NCBI GenBank assembly: GCA_020073525.1
Contig: JAIQFA010000020.1
Location: 1 to 64,000 of the forward strand
DNA length: 64,000 nt
Reading direction: 5' to 3'
Source of the DNA: Terriglobia bacterium
GTDB lineage: Bacteria; Acidobacteriota; Terriglobia; Terriglobales; Acidobacteriaceae
This document shows positions 49,427 to 58,586 of this stretch, piece after piece (position 1 is the first letter of the stretch; every line of letters begins with the position of its first letter). The position numbers and the translations under genes are program-made. The notes below the pieces were generated by a model that had not been told where the DNA came from, ran no database searches, and worked only from the letters and a program-made list of their open reading frames with translations.

Positions 49427-50791
49427 ATGACAACAGAAATCCTGGTGGTTGACGATGATCGTGCGACACGGCAGTGGCTGTGCTCGGTGCTGGACGCCGA
49501 AGGCTACGTTTGTCATGCCGCGCGCAATGCGCAAGAAGCGGAGGACTTCTTGCGTCGGCAGGAAGTTCAGTTGGCACTCGTGGATATTTACCTTGGCGAC
49601 GCCAACGGAGTGGAATTCCTCCGGCGCATTAAGGCCATACGGCCGGACTGCGATTGCGTCATGATGACGGCCCACGCTAGCGTGGAGACGATGGCTCAGT
49701 CGGTGAAGGACGGCGCGGTCGAATATCTGGGGAAGCCGCTGCGAATCGAAGATCTCTTAGAACTTGTCCGGCGCCTGGAGAACCGCCGCCAGAGCCGCTC
49801 GAGCGGGAGTGCAGTGAGCGAGGCCGCGGAACCCGAAGGCTTCGCCGGCACCGCAATCGTGGGCCGCAGTCCGAGGATGCTGGAGGTGTATCGCTCCATC
49901 GCGCGCGTGGCGCCGACCGATGCCACCGTTCTTATCGTCGGGGCGAGCGGTTCGGGCAAGGAGCGCGTGGCGCGCGCCATCCATGCGCACAGCCGGCGCG
50001 CCGCTAAGATGATGACCGCCATCAATTGCGGGGCGCTTGCGGAAAGCGTGCTGGAAAGCGAGCTCTTCGGCCACGAAAAAGGGGCGTTCACCGGAGCCGA
50101 AAGCGCGCGTCGCGGCGTGTTTGAGAATTCGAACGGCGGCACCATCTTTCTCGATGAGATCTCGGAAACCACACCCGGATTCCAGGTCAAACTGCTGCGA
50201 GTATTGCAGGAGCGGCAGGTGCGGAGGCTTGGGTCGAACGCCGACATACCGGTGGATGTCCGGATTCTCGCCGCCACCAATGCGGATCTTGGCGAACGCA
50301 TCCGCGCCAGGCAGTTTCGCGAAGATCTGTATTACCGTCTCAGCGTAGTCACCATCCACTTGCCCTCCCTGGAAGAGCGCCGCGAAGATATCCCGCTGCT
50401 GGTCCGCCACTTTCTGGCGCGGTTCAATGAGCGCAATTCGCGTCAGGTCACCGTCAATGAAGAAGCCGCCAGCTTGTTGACCCGCATGTCTTGGCCCGGA
50501 AATGTGCGCGAGTTGGAAAACCTGATCGAGCGGGCCGCCATTCTCTCCACCACTGGAGAAGTTACTGCGGAGGACGTTGAGCGCGCGAGCGGCGCGGGCG
50601 TGCTGAGCAGCGTCAAGGTAGAGGTGATGGCCACGACCCTCAAGGGAGCGGAGCGGCAGCAGATCGTGCGCGCCTTGCGTGACGCTGCGGGCAACCGTTC
50701 CCTGGCCGCTAGAAATCTTGGGATTGAACGCAAGACACTCTACAAGAAGGCGCGACGGCTGGGCATTGACTTAGATGCCCCGGAGAAATGA
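49427..50791 (+). CDS. NtrC-type sigma-54 response regulator
   Basis: The receiver domain (~1-120) has Asp53 (LALVDIYLGD) and a conserved Lys later. The AAA+ domain has GASGSGKERVARAIH (Walker A), GGTIFLDEI (Walker B) and KGAFTGAES, the loop that contacts sigma-54. The Fis-like helix-turn-helix is at the end (RSLAARNLGIERKTLYKKARRLG). It activates sigma-54 promoters after phosphorylation. It overlaps the CHASE2 kinase gene by 4 nt (ATGA), so that kinase is the obvious partner. The start at 49427 is chosen to match the family N terminus; an ATG at 49403 is possible. Confidence 0.93.
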   Translation: MTTEILVVDDDRATRQWLCSVLDAEGYVCHAARNAQEAEDFLRRQEVQLALVDIYLGDANGVEFLRRIKAIRPDCDCVMMTAHASVETMAQSVKDGAVEYLGKPLRIEDLLELVRRLENRRQSRSSGSAVSEAAEPEGFAGTAIVGRSPRMLEVYRSIARVAPTDATVLIVGASGSGKERVARAIHAHSRRAAKMMTAINCGALAESVLESELFGHEKGAFTGAESARRGVFENSNGGTIFLDEISETTPGFQVKLLRVLQERQVRRLGSNADIPVDVRILAATNADLGERIRARQFREDLYYRLSVVTIHLPSLEERREDIPLLVRHFLARFNERNSRQVTVNEEAASLLTRMSWPGNVRELENLIERAAILSTTGEVTAEDVERASGAGVLSSVKVEVMATTLKGAERQQIVRALRDAAGNRSLAARNLGIERKTLYKKARRLGIDLDAPEK

Positions 50792-53244
50792 AAGAACTGT
50801 CAGAAAATGGCGAGCGACCTCGAAACCGGATCAAGTCCTGGCTAGTTCTGAACCTGCTGTTGTTGAGCGTCGTGGCTGCGCTCAGCATGACGTACCCCGT
50901 CGAAGAACTCAGCCGCAGGCTTGGCGACATCTACTTCCGTATTCGCCGGCCTCTTCCCACAAGCGATTCGGTCGCCCTAGTTCTGATTGACGATCCCAGT
51001 CTCAGCCGCTATGGGCGCTGGCCCTGGCCCAGGTCACTTCTTGCGCGTCTGGTTCGCGCTACGACTGCGCAGCACCCCGCCGCGATCGGTCTGGACATCC
51101 TACTTTCCGAAGCCGAAGACGCCAGGAATGACGAGGACCTGGCAAAAGCTTTTCGGGAGGCAGGGAACATGGTCCTCGCCACGAAGGTGGGTGGTGGACC
51201 GCACCGGATGTGGTCCGATCCTCTCCCTCTTTTCGTCGCCAACAGTGCCGGCGTTGGACATGTGCAGGCTGTCGAAGACGCGGACGGAATCTGCCGCAGC
51301 GTGCCGGTACGCGAGTTGAGTGTGGAAGGTCCACGATGGGCTCTTGCTTTGGAAGTTGCGCGAGCCGCGAAACACGTCGCCGTGGAGCAAAATCCTGATG
51401 GACTGTGGTTGGGCAAAGATCGTGTGTGGGTGGATGGTGCGATGCGCCGCGCGGGATCGCCGGGCTGGGAATCGTATTCGCCGGATTTTCTGACCATTAA
51501 TTTTCGCGAGCAATCTCTGGCCGGCCAGCCGGCGCCTCCGTTCGTCGTAATTTCCGCTGCCGACCTGCTCCTGGGCAAGCCGGCGCCCGCGCTTTGGGGA
51601 AAAGTCGTACTCATTGGCTTCGGTGCCACCGAACTTAGCGACCGGCTGCCCACCCCGGTCAGCGGCCAAATGCCGATGCCGGGGGTCGAGGTTCACGCCA
51701 ACTTGGTGGATGGGCTCATGCGAGGCAGAAATCTGCGGCACGTCAGTCTGCTTCCGCAAGTTTTCTTCCTGGTATTGTTCTCCCTGATTTCGACCTGGCT
51801 TGTCTTGCGCCGGCCGGGCTGGGACGGAATGCTGCTCCAGTTCGCCCTCCTGATGGTCAGCTACGGCGCAGGCTACTGGCTCTTCGCGCACGCTCATCGC
51901 ATCATCGCATTTGGCCCGGTTCTGTGTGCCGGTCTGCTGGCGGTACCGCTGGCGCAGTTGGAAAATCTGCTGGTCGTAAATCGGGGACTGACTCGAGGGC
52001 TACGCCAGTTGCGGCAGACGCTTCATACCGGTCAAACCCCGGGAGAACTTGCCGGTTTCCGCCCCGCCGAGCCGGAGCCTGAATCCATCGGCGATCTGCA
52101 ATGGCGAGTGGATCTGATCAACCAGCTGCAATCGGAACTCGCTTCCCTGTATGCGTTTCGCCAGCATCTGCTGGAGTCGATGCACGAGGGTCTGGCGGTG
52201 TTCACCTCCGCTGGAAAAACTCTATTTCGAAATCACTTTTGGGAAATCTTTTGTAGGAAGCAGGGCTGGGACCCGGAAATCAGCTTAGGCGAATTTGGGC
52301 GGCTGCTTGAGCATCCGAAATGGGTGAACGTACAAGAACACCTCAGCAACGAGGGAACCCCGCTGGAAAGCGAAGTGTACCTGGGAGGAGGCTTCTGGCA
52401 GATACGAGCCATGCGTTTGGCCTCGAGTTCCGGCGACGAGCCCTCGCAGTGGATGGTGGTCGTCACCGATCTGACCTCCAGGCTGGAGCGCGACCAGGCG
52501 CGAGCGGACGCGCTGCGTTTCGTGACCCACGAACTGCGCACGCCCCTGGTTTCGATCCAGGGCTTCGCTGAATTCCTTCTGCGCTACCCGCAAGCGGCCG
52601 GCTCGGCCGATGCGGCGGCAACCATTTTCCGCGAGTCCCAACGGCTGGTTTCGTTGATCAACACGTACCTCGACGTATTGCGCTTTGACGCGGGAGCGCG
52701 CTCCTTGCGAAGAGAACCAATCCCCATCCCGCAAATGATCGCGCAGGTCCAGCGCGTCATGTCGCCGATTGCGGAAGCCGCGGAAATTCGCGTTCATGTA
52801 CACATGGATGCAGAGCTACCCATGCTGAAAGGCGATGAACCGATGCTCAGCGGAGTGATCTTAAATCTCTTGAACAACGCGGTGAAGTATAGCCCGGCGG
52901 AGAGTGAAGTCAATCTGCTGGTGATGGGGACAAAGGAGAATGTGATCTTTGAAGTGAGCAATCCCGGTCCGCCGATTCCGCCGGAAGATCTTGCTCATCT
53001 CTTCGAACCTTTCTATCGAGCGCGCGCCACCAGCGACTCTACCCCGGGATGGGGACTGGGGCTTACGTTTGTCAAGCGCGCGGTCGAGGAGCACCATGGC
53101 ACCATCGAAGCCTCGAGCGATCGGGATGCAATCCGCGTGCGGGTGGTCCTGCCCGCCGCTGGTGCTTCGGCGGATCGCGGCGGCGACGATCCGCGGAGTG
53201 GCGAGAAATCAGGACACCAAGACACAGTGGGTGGGTCCCGATGA
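50788..53244 (+). CDS. CHASE2-domain sensor histidine kinase
   Basis: The 818-residue protein starts with a transmembrane helix (~17-34). An extracellular CHASE2 domain lies at ~50-310 (VALVLIDDPSLSRYGRWPWPR; GLDILLSE; GHVQAVEDADGICRSVP; GKVVLIGFGAT; PGVEVHANLVDGLMRG). Three helices follow (~320-395), then a PAS-like region (~455-560). HisKA has His581 (FVTHELRTPLVSIQGF). The HATPase domain has NLLNNAVKYSP, SNPGPPI, LFEPFYRA and WGLGLTFVKR. CHASE2 senses an unknown external cue. It is translationally coupled to the NtrC-type regulator before it. Confidence 0.92.
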   Translation: MKELSENGERPRNRIKSWLVLNLLLLSVVAALSMTYPVEELSRRLGDIYFRIRRPLPTSDSVALVLIDDPSLSRYGRWPWPRSLLARLVRATTAQHPAAIGLDILLSEAEDARNDEDLAKAFREAGNMVLATKVGGGPHRMWSDPLPLFVANSAGVGHVQAVEDADGICRSVPVRELSVEGPRWALALEVARAAKHVAVEQNPDGLWLGKDRVWVDGAMRRAGSPGWESYSPDFLTINFREQSLAGQPAPPFVVISAADLLLGKPAPALWGKVVLIGFGATELSDRLPTPVSGQMPMPGVEVHANLVDGLMRGRNLRHVSLLPQVFFLVLFSLISTWLVLRRPGWDGMLLQFALLMVSYGAGYWLFAHAHRIIAFGPVLCAGLLAVPLAQLENLLVVNRGLTRGLRQLRQTLHTGQTPGELAGFRPAEPEPESIGDLQWRVDLINQLQSELASLYAFRQHLLESMHEGLAVFTSAGKTLFRNHFWEIFCRKQGWDPEISLGEFGRLLEHPKWVNVQEHLSNEGTPLESEVYLGGGFWQIRAMRLASSSGDEPSQWMVVVTDLTSRLERDQARADALRFVTHELRTPLVSIQGFAEFLLRYPQAAGSADAAATIFRESQRLVSLINTYLDVLRFDAGARSLRREPIPIPQMIAQVQRVMSPIAEAAEIRVHVHMDAELPMLKGDEPMLSGVILNLLNNAVKYSPAESEVNLLVMGTKENVIFEVSNPGPPIPPEDLAHLFEPFYRARATSDSTPGWGLGLTFVKRAVEEHHGTIEASSDRDAIRVRVVLPAAGASADRGGDDPRSGEKSGHQDTVGGSR

Positions 53245-53285
53245 CCGATGTGCCCATTCCCTATCGTGGAAAACAACAGAGTTAC

Positions 53286-53314
53286 ATGCCATTGCGAATG
53301 GCATTTCGTGTGCT
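53286..53314 (+). promoter_or_regulatory. Sigma-54-type promoter with overlapping palindrome
   Basis: TGGCAT-TTCGT-GTGCT (53299-53314), with GG and GC 10 bases apart, resembles a -24/-12 promoter. The palindrome ATGCCATT-GCG-AATGGCAT (53286-53304) overlaps its -24 part. It lies 66 bp before the PepSY gene and 42 bp after the CHASE2 kinase. Confidence 0.5.
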
Positions 53315-53379
53315 TTTACCTTGGGCGTGAGTCAGCGTCGATGTGGCTCTTGAAACTCGAACCCCCAGGAGAAAGCCAA

Positions 53380-54057
53380 ATGAAAAGGTCCCTTTGTTTA
53401 GCTCTGGTTGTTCTGTTAGTTGGATCGGCGTTGGCCGGCGCCTCAAACCTGATCTCGAAGCAGCAAGCGGAACAAGATGCTTTGAACGCGGTGGGTGGAG
53501 GCACGGTTACTCTAGCCCACAAAGAAAAAGAATTGGGCAAGATTATCTGGTCGGTGGACATTACTGGCGCGAGCAACGAATTCGAAGTCTGGGTGGATGC
53601 GCACAGCGGTGCGATCCTTCAGATTCTCACTCAGCCGTTGGGGCCGCAGGCGGGTTTCATTAGCCAACAGCAAGCGGAACAGGCTGCCCTAACAGCGGCC
53701 GGCGGTGGCACGGTCGTGCAAGCGCAGCGGGATCAGTGGAAGGGCTACCAGATCTGGGATGTCGCCATCACTCAACCCGGACTTGAGTACGATGTGTTTG
53801 TGAATGCGCGGAATGCCGCGATTCTAAAAGTCGCCAAACACATCGATCAGGGCGCCAGCCGGCAATATATTTCCAAGGCCCGGGCAGAGCAGATCGCCCT
53901 GAACGCGGTGGGCGGCGGCAAGGTTCTTCTCGCAAAGCTGGAAACGAACGATAAACCAGTAGACTGGTCGGTGGATGTGCAAGCGGCCAATGGCAAAGAG
54001 TACGAGGTGAAAGTCAACGCCTACACTGGTAAGGTGATCGCGATCATTGGAGGTTAG
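53380..54057 (+). CDS. Exported protein with three PepSY-like repeats
   Basis: A signal peptide (LCLALVVLLVGSALAGA) is followed by three ~65-residue units: KQQAEQDALNAVGGGTVTLA (~25), QQQAEQAALTAAGGGTVVQA (~93) and KARAEQIALNAVGGGKVLLA (~165). Each ends with a strand such as WSVDITGASNEFEVWVDA, the PepSY pattern. PepSY domains occur in peptidase inhibitors and envelope sensors; tandem copies may bind a ligand or restrain an enzyme. CAGGAG precedes the ATG at 53380. The FecR gene starts one base after its stop codon, so they form one unit behind the 53299 promoter. Confidence 0.85.
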   Translation: MKRSLCLALVVLLVGSALAGASNLISKQQAEQDALNAVGGGTVTLAHKEKELGKIIWSVDITGASNEFEVWVDAHSGAILQILTQPLGPQAGFISQQQAEQAALTAAGGGTVVQAQRDQWKGYQIWDVAITQPGLEYDVFVNARNAAILKVAKHIDQGASRQYISKARAEQIALNAVGGGKVLLAKLETNDKPVDWSVDVQAANGKEYEVKVNAYTGKVIAIIGG

Positions 54058-54058
54058 C

Positions 54059-54925
54059 GTGTTGTTCGCCCTGAGCAATGCGGTGACGGGAGCTCGCAGA
54101 CTCACCCTCCCGAGTCTGCGAGTCCCCTATTTGCAGAGCGTGGGAGTTTCTCGGTTTTGGTTGGCCCTGGTTGCGCCTTCCCTCTGGGCGGTGTGTTTGT
54201 GCGCCGCCCAGACACAGGGCCCGGGCGCTGGTCTCCCACCAGCGCCTTTCGCCGGTGCGGTGATCTCCGAATGGAAAGGTGAAGTTCACGTGCAGTTGCC
54301 GGCAACCAACATGGCAGCTCCCAAACGGGGACAGGTGCTTCCCGCCGGTACCGTGCTGGAAACCGGAGAGGGCCGGCTGGTGTTGATCTTGCGCGCCGAT
54401 GAAAGCGAAATTCTCGTGCAACCGCACACGCGTCTGGTGGTGAGCGAGCCGGCGCCCGGTAACTGGAACGCAGTGGAAATACTCTTGGGGCGGGTTCGAG
54501 CCTACATACGCAAGCGAACCGGCGGCGCGCCACCATTCCAGATGGGTACACCCAGCGCCGTGATCGCGGTCCGCGGCACCCGCTTCGACGTCGAGGTCAA
54601 CGGACGTGGAGTGAGTGAAGTGGACGTTTTCGATGGGCTCGTGGAGGTAGCGTCCGTGACGGCTCCCGGTTCTTCGGTTCTGGTGAGCCCCGGATTCTCC
54701 ACCCGAGTGGCGATCGGTGCTTCTCCGGAGCCGCCTGTGCCAACCCGAGAAATTCGACCTGGCGTTGAAGCGCCCGATGAAATGGCTAAGCTGGAATTTG
54801 CCCGGGAGCGAGCCCGAGCCGACCGATTCTTGGACAGCGAAATCGGCGACCGTTCAGATTCAGGAGTGGAAGCAGAGGCCGGAGACGACAGTCGTGAAAC
54901 TGAGTCCGAGAAAGGAAAAGATTAA
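54059..54925 (+). CDS. FecR-domain exported protein
   Basis: An N-terminal hydrophobic segment (~32-48, FWLALVAPSLWAVCLCA) acts as a signal or anchor. A FecR beta-helix follows: GAVISEWKGEVHVQLP, LPAGTVLETGEGRLVLIL, VRAYIRKRTGGAPPFQMGTP and SAVIAVRGTRFDVEVNG with the 'IRGTxF' motif. The C-terminal 80 residues are charged and helical. It differs from the anti-sigma FecR of iron uptake in having no N-terminal cytosolic helix. FecR and CHASE2 proteins often occur together in genomes, as they do here. The GTG at 54059 has GGAGG 5 nt upstream; a TTG at 54047 is the other option. Confidence 0.8.
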   Translation: MLFALSNAVTGARRLTLPSLRVPYLQSVGVSRFWLALVAPSLWAVCLCAAQTQGPGAGLPPAPFAGAVISEWKGEVHVQLPATNMAAPKRGQVLPAGTVLETGEGRLVLILRADESEILVQPHTRLVVSEPAPGNWNAVEILLGRVRAYIRKRTGGAPPFQMGTPSAVIAVRGTRFDVEVNGRGVSEVDVFDGLVEVASVTAPGSSVLVSPGFSTRVAIGASPEPPVPTREIRPGVEAPDEMAKLEFARERARADRFLDSEIGDRSDSGVEAEAGDDSRETESEKGKD

Positions 54926-54989
54926 TCTCCGTTCCACGACACCTCCAGAGTCGGAACGCTCAATTGTTAGTTGGCAGCACCAGCAAGTT

Positions 54990-55402
54990 TGTGGCAGCCG
55001 GACCTGTAAGCCGAATTCTGTCCGCAACATGAATGCTGCGGGACGGTCATTCCTCTGGGCCACGCATTACTGCGCGGCTCAAGCGACCTACCCGGAGGTT
55101 GTGGCGCACCGAGCCGGCACGCGCCCCTGCGAAACCGAAGCTTCTCAGGAACTTCCTCCCTATTTGGTCTTGCTCCGTGTGGGGTTTGCCCTGCCCGCCG
55201 CATTACTGCGTCGGCGGTGCGCTCTTACCGCACCTTTTCACCCTTACCTGAGCCTTGCGGCCCGGGCGGTATGTTTTCTGTGGCACTTTCCGTCCAACCG
55301 GCTTGAACCGGCCGTCCCGGACGTTATCCGGCACACTGCTCTGCGGAGTTCGGACTTTCCTCCCGTCTTACGACGAGCGACCGTCCGGTCCGGCTGCCAA
55401 CA
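54990..55402 (-). ncRNA. rnpB: RNase P RNA (type A)
   Basis: On the minus strand the P1 arms GGCAGCCGGACC (5' end, ~55398) and GGTCCGGCTGCC (3' end, ~54993) pair. The catalytic P4 parts are present: GAGGAAAGTCCGAACTCC (55345-55362) near the 5' end and ACAGAATTCGGCTTA (55007-55021) near the 3' end. The central AGGGTGAAAAGGTGCGGTAA (within 55215-55244) and GCAAGACCAAATAGGG are also characteristic. The length is ~410 nt. It cleaves the 5' leader of tRNA precursors together with RnpA (not here). Protein-coding frames across this stretch are artefacts. Confidence 0.95.
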
Positions 55403-55483
55403 GATTCATTATAGTGCAGGCCATAGCGCGGGCAGATAGCGTGCGCTGGAACAGTCTGCTGTAACTGTCTAGGGAAAGAGTCG

Positions 55484-55552
55484 GGTTCGTATCAGGGTAT
55501 CGCTTTAGCGATACCGTAAGTTCCGCCAAAATCAGATCCCCTTTAGGGGCTG
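55484..55552 (+). repeat. Two-palindrome repeat, copy 3
   Basis: GTTCGTATCAGG, GGTATCGCTTTAGCGATACC, GTAAG, ~20 variable bases, CCCCTTTAGGGG. Its first half is nearly identical to 3144-3213. It lies just upstream of the RNase P RNA 5' end. Confidence 0.85.
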
Positions 55553-55593
55553 GAGGTCGAACGTCCTGCCGCAACGACCGAACACGCGTTCCC

Positions 55594-56007
55594 TCACTCC
55601 TTGGGCGCGAGGACGAACGCATACACCAGCAGCGCCAGCCCGATCAACAATGGGATCAGTCCGGCGAGGTAAACCGGCCCATCCTCGTTCGCAATCCCAT
55701 GCAAAAGCACCATGACACCGATGCCGACGGCGGCCGTCACCAAACCGCCCAGCTTCATGCCTTCGAGGCGGTTTTTTACCCGGTTTTTCTGCTGCTCGCG
55801 GAGCAATTCCAGCGCGCTCTTCGCTGACTCTCCGGAACTCTCTGCGATTTTTTTCAGTGTTTCGCCCATGTAGTAGGCTTCCCGTTCCTTCCGGCGAGCG
55901 TCTGCCCACGTGGCGACGGCCAGGAAAGAGAACAGGGCAATACTTCCTACGATGGGCACCATCATGGCTGCCACTGGGACGAGACCACCATTGATATCGA
56001 ATGACAT
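55594..56007 (-). CDS. DUF6249-type membrane protein
   Basis: The 137-residue protein has an N-terminal helix (~12-35, VPVAAMMVPIVGSIALFSFLAVA). A cytosolic Arg/Lys/Glu coiled region follows (RRKEREAYYMGETLKKIAESSGES), then a helical hairpin at the C terminus (~80-130). The RRKEREAYY...LKKIAES block is typical of DUF6249 proteins, found next to ECF sigma factors in this group, as here. CAGGAG precedes the ATG at 56007. It is divergent from the sigma gene at 56157. Its role is unknown; envelope stress sensing is a guess from context. Confidence 0.82.
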   Translation of the reverse strand: MSFDINGGLVPVAAMMVPIVGSIALFSFLAVATWADARRKEREAYYMGETLKKIAESSGESAKSALELLREQQKNRVKNRLEGMKLGGLVTAAVGIGVMVLLHGIANEDGPVYLAGLIPLLIGLALLVYAFVLAPKE

Positions 56008-56156
56008 TGTCAGCTCCTGGAATTCTTTTGCTTTCGTTCGGTAAGACCGGCCCTCCACGGTTCCGGTTGCACTTTCTTCGTGCCCGAGGCATTTCTCTGA
56101 AATAATGCAACCGTCCGCAGCGGTGACGTGTCCTACTCCTTGAGGCAGAGTCCAGA

Positions 56157-56720
56157 GTGAGCGCAGGCGACGATCAGACGGATGTGGAAAGAGTGCTGGC
56201 TGGCGACCTTTCCGCCTTTGAGGGGATCGTTCGCCGCTGGCAAGGGCCACTGATCAACCTCGCTTACCGTTTCTGCCATGATCGGGGCCGCGCCGAGGAG
56301 ATGGCCCAGGAAGCTTTTCTACGTACCTACCGTGGCCTCGCGCAATGGCGCAAAGATGCGGTGTTTTCCACCTGGCTCTTCGCACTGGCGACGAACCTCT
56401 ATCGTTCCGAGCTGCGCCGCATCCCGGCGCGGTCAGTGTCACTCGATGACGTTGCCGAACCGCATGACGCGCGTCCTTCTGATGGAGGTCTCGAAGACCA
56501 CGACCGGGATATGGCTGTGCGGCGCGCGGTTGGGGCTCTGCCCGCCAAGTATCGCGAGGCCTTGATTCTCTTTTACTTTCACGACATGGACGTCACCACA
56601 GCCGCGCGGAGCCTCAGCCTGCCCGAGGGCACGGTCAAGGCGAGATTGTTTCGCGGCCGGGAAATCCTGCGCAGTAAACTTCCGCAGCGGCTGGCTGCGC
56701 CGCGGTTGAAGGAGGCTTGA
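56157..56720 (+). CDS. ECF sigma factor
   Basis: The 187-residue protein has sigma2 (LSAFEGIVRRWQGPLINLAYRF ... AEEMAQEAFLRTYRGLAQWR ... FSTWLFALATNLYRSELRR) and sigma4 (ALPAKYREALILFYFHDMDVTTAARSLSLPEGTVKARLFRGREIL). It is standard in length for an ECF factor. The overlapping next gene encodes a small membrane protein, as anti-sigma partners do. The GTG at 56157 is 149 bp from the divergent DUF6249 gene, whose promoter may be its target. Confidence 0.9.
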   Translation: MSAGDDQTDVERVLAGDLSAFEGIVRRWQGPLINLAYRFCHDRGRAEEMAQEAFLRTYRGLAQWRKDAVFSTWLFALATNLYRSELRRIPARSVSLDDVAEPHDARPSDGGLEDHDRDMAVRRAVGALPAKYREALILFYFHDMDVTTAARSLSLPEGTVKARLFRGREILRSKLPQRLAAPRLKEA

Positions 56721-57124
56721 TGAAACCCGTTAATGGACAAAACGAGATTGGACAAGACGATATCGATCACATTCTTTCCAGGCACGATGAAATCCTCCCG
56801 TCGTCGGGCTTCGCCGTCGCTGTCATGGATGCAGTTCGACGCGAGGCTGCGGCGCCACCGCCGATTCCGTTCCCATGGAAGCGCGCCCTCCCCGGCGTGG
56901 TGGTTGGAGCGGGTACGCTGCTACTGGTTCTGGTAGCGGGGGTGGCTGCCATCGCGCAGTTAGGCAAACCAACAGCCCCGCAGTTTTCCATGCCTTCGCA
57001 GTTCGTGATGCCACCCCTCTTCCATGGCGGAATGGAGTCAGCGGCGATTTGGACCGTGCTGGCGCTCCTGGTGGCGTTCGTGTCGGTGAAGCTATCGACT
57101 CGCGTTGCTTCGGGGAGTTTGTGA
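56720..57124 (+). CDS. Membrane protein, probable anti-sigma partner
   Basis: The 134-residue protein has a soluble N terminus (~1-50, DDIDHILSRHDEILPSSGFAVAVMDAVRREA) and two transmembrane helices (~57-78 and ~108-125). The N-terminal part resembles the short sigma-binding helices of anti-sigma factors in length only. There is no zinc motif. The ATG overlaps the sigma stop (TGATG), with AAGGAGG 6 nt upstream, so expression is tightly coupled. Anti-sigma function is inferred from position. Confidence 0.7.
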   Translation: MKPVNGQNEIGQDDIDHILSRHDEILPSSGFAVAVMDAVRREAAAPPPIPFPWKRALPGVVVGAGTLLLVLVAGVAAIAQLGKPTAPQFSMPSQFVMPPLFHGGMESAAIWTVLALLVAFVSVKLSTRVASGSL

Positions 57125-57311
57125 GGCTGCGTCCGCCCTCCATTCAATTTTGCACATAACAAGCCCGTGGTGTGAATCCTGCCAGCATGAATTCTCAAAT
57201 GCCAGTGCGTAGAAGGCCAGTGCTGGGCTGCTAAACTGATACCCAAGCAAAGGGCCCCGGCAAGAGTTCGCTGTCTCGAAGCCTGAGACCTGACACCTGA
57301 GACCTGGCACT

Positions 57312-58541
57312 ATGAACGTCACCGAGGCCATCAAGATCGCGTTCCAGTCGCTGTGGGCGAACAAGCTGCGTTCTGCGCTCACCTTGCTCGGGGTGGTCAT
57401 TGGAGTTGCCGCAGTGATCGCCGTGGTCACGTTCGTCAACGGCATCAACGGCTACGTGGCAACAAAGATTTTCAATCTGGGCGCCGACGTTTTCATCGTC
57501 TTCAAGAATTCACCCGCCACCACCAACATCGACAAATTCCTCGAGGGCGAAAAGCGCAAGGACCTTACCATGGAGGACTACGAAGCCGTCCTCGAAGCCT
57601 GCAAGCATTGCGAATGGGTGGGAGCCGCGCTGCGCAACGACAGCGGGAACGTGAAGTACGGCGAGCAGTCCATCACCGATACCATTGTCCGCGGCATGAC
57701 GCCCTCCATGGTGCCGATTCTGGATCTCGACCTTACCGCCGGGCGCATGATCAACGACGTGGATATGAGGAACAACTCCGCCGTGGTCGTTGTCGGACCC
57801 GATATTGTGGATAAACTAATGCCCGGCATGGATCCCATCAACAAGGAGGTTCGCATCGACGGCTGGGTCTATCGAGTGATCGGCGTCGGCAAACGCAAGG
57901 GTAAGACGCTCGGTCAGAGTCTGGATAATTACGCCATCATGCCGATCACGGCGTTTCAGAAACAGAATGGATCGCACAGCAGTATCCGCATCTCGGGCAA
58001 AGCCTCGGCCAGTGGCGCAGCCTTCGAAGAGGCGATGGATGAAACGCGTGCCGTCCTGCGCGCCCGCCGCCACGTGCATCCGAGTGATGACGACAATTTC
58101 GACATCGAGACGAACGACAGCCTGCTAAGCATCTGGTCGAACTTCAGCGGCACGTTCTTTTACGCCATGATCGGGATCGCCGCGATTTCTCTGGTGGTCG
58201 GCGGGATCGTGATCATGAACATCATGCTGGTGTCGGTGACCGAGCGGACGCGGGAGATTGGCATCCGCAAGGCGATGGGCGCGCGCAGCACCGACATTAT
58301 GCTGCAGTTTCTGATCGAGTCCGTCACTATGGCGCTGCTGGGCGGCGCGATCGGCGTGCTGTTCGGCATTACCTTTGCTAAGGTCGTCACGCTTGCCATC
58401 GGCATGCCCTCGGAGATCAAACTTTGGGCAGTGGCGGCAGGCGTGTTGGTGGCAGCCAGCGTAGGTATTTTCTTCGGAGTGTATCCCGCAAAGCGTGCCG
58501 CCGTACTGGATCCCATCGCGGCGCTGCGGTTTGAGACGTAA
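57312..58541 (+). CDS. MacB/FtsX-type ABC permease, copy 1
   Basis: The 409-residue protein has one helix at ~20-42 (LRSALTLLGVVIGVAAVIAVVTFVNG). A periplasmic MacB_PCD domain follows to ~270. Three helices close the protein (~285-308, 333-360, 368-395), and [17 protein letters not shown] lies between the second and third. This is the MacB/LolC-type permease layout. It works with an ATPase that is not in this window. The ATG at 57312 has no strong ribosome site. The second permease starts 45 bp downstream, so the pair may work as a heterodimer. Confidence 0.88.
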   Translation: MNVTEAIKIAFQSLWANKLRSALTLLGVVIGVAAVIAVVTFVNGINGYVATKIFNLGADVFIVFKNSPATTNIDKFLEGEKRKDLTMEDYEAVLEACKHCEWVGAALRNDSGNVKYGEQSITDTIVRGMTPSMVPILDLDLTAGRMINDVDMRNNSAVVVVGPDIVDKLMPGMDPINKEVRIDGWVYRVIGVGKRKGKTLGQSLDNYAIMPITAFQKQNGSHSSIRISGKASASGAAFEEAMDETRAVLRARRHVHPSDDDNFDIETNDSLLSIWSNFSGTFFYAMIGIAAISLVVGGIVIMNIMLVSVTERTREIGIRKAMGARSTDIMLQFLIESVTMALLGGAIGVLFGITFAKVVTLAIGMPSEIKLWAVAAGVLVAASVGIFFGVYPAKRAAVLDPIAALRFET

Positions 58542-58586
58542 GAAATGATTTTCTCCGCGTACTCTGCGTTAAGGTTCTGACTTTCA

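Noticed and set aside
54717-55439. 240-codon frame across the RNase P RNA
   Set aside because: The sequence matches RNase P RNA on the minus strand (P1, P4 and core), so coding is an artefact of GC-rich structured RNA.
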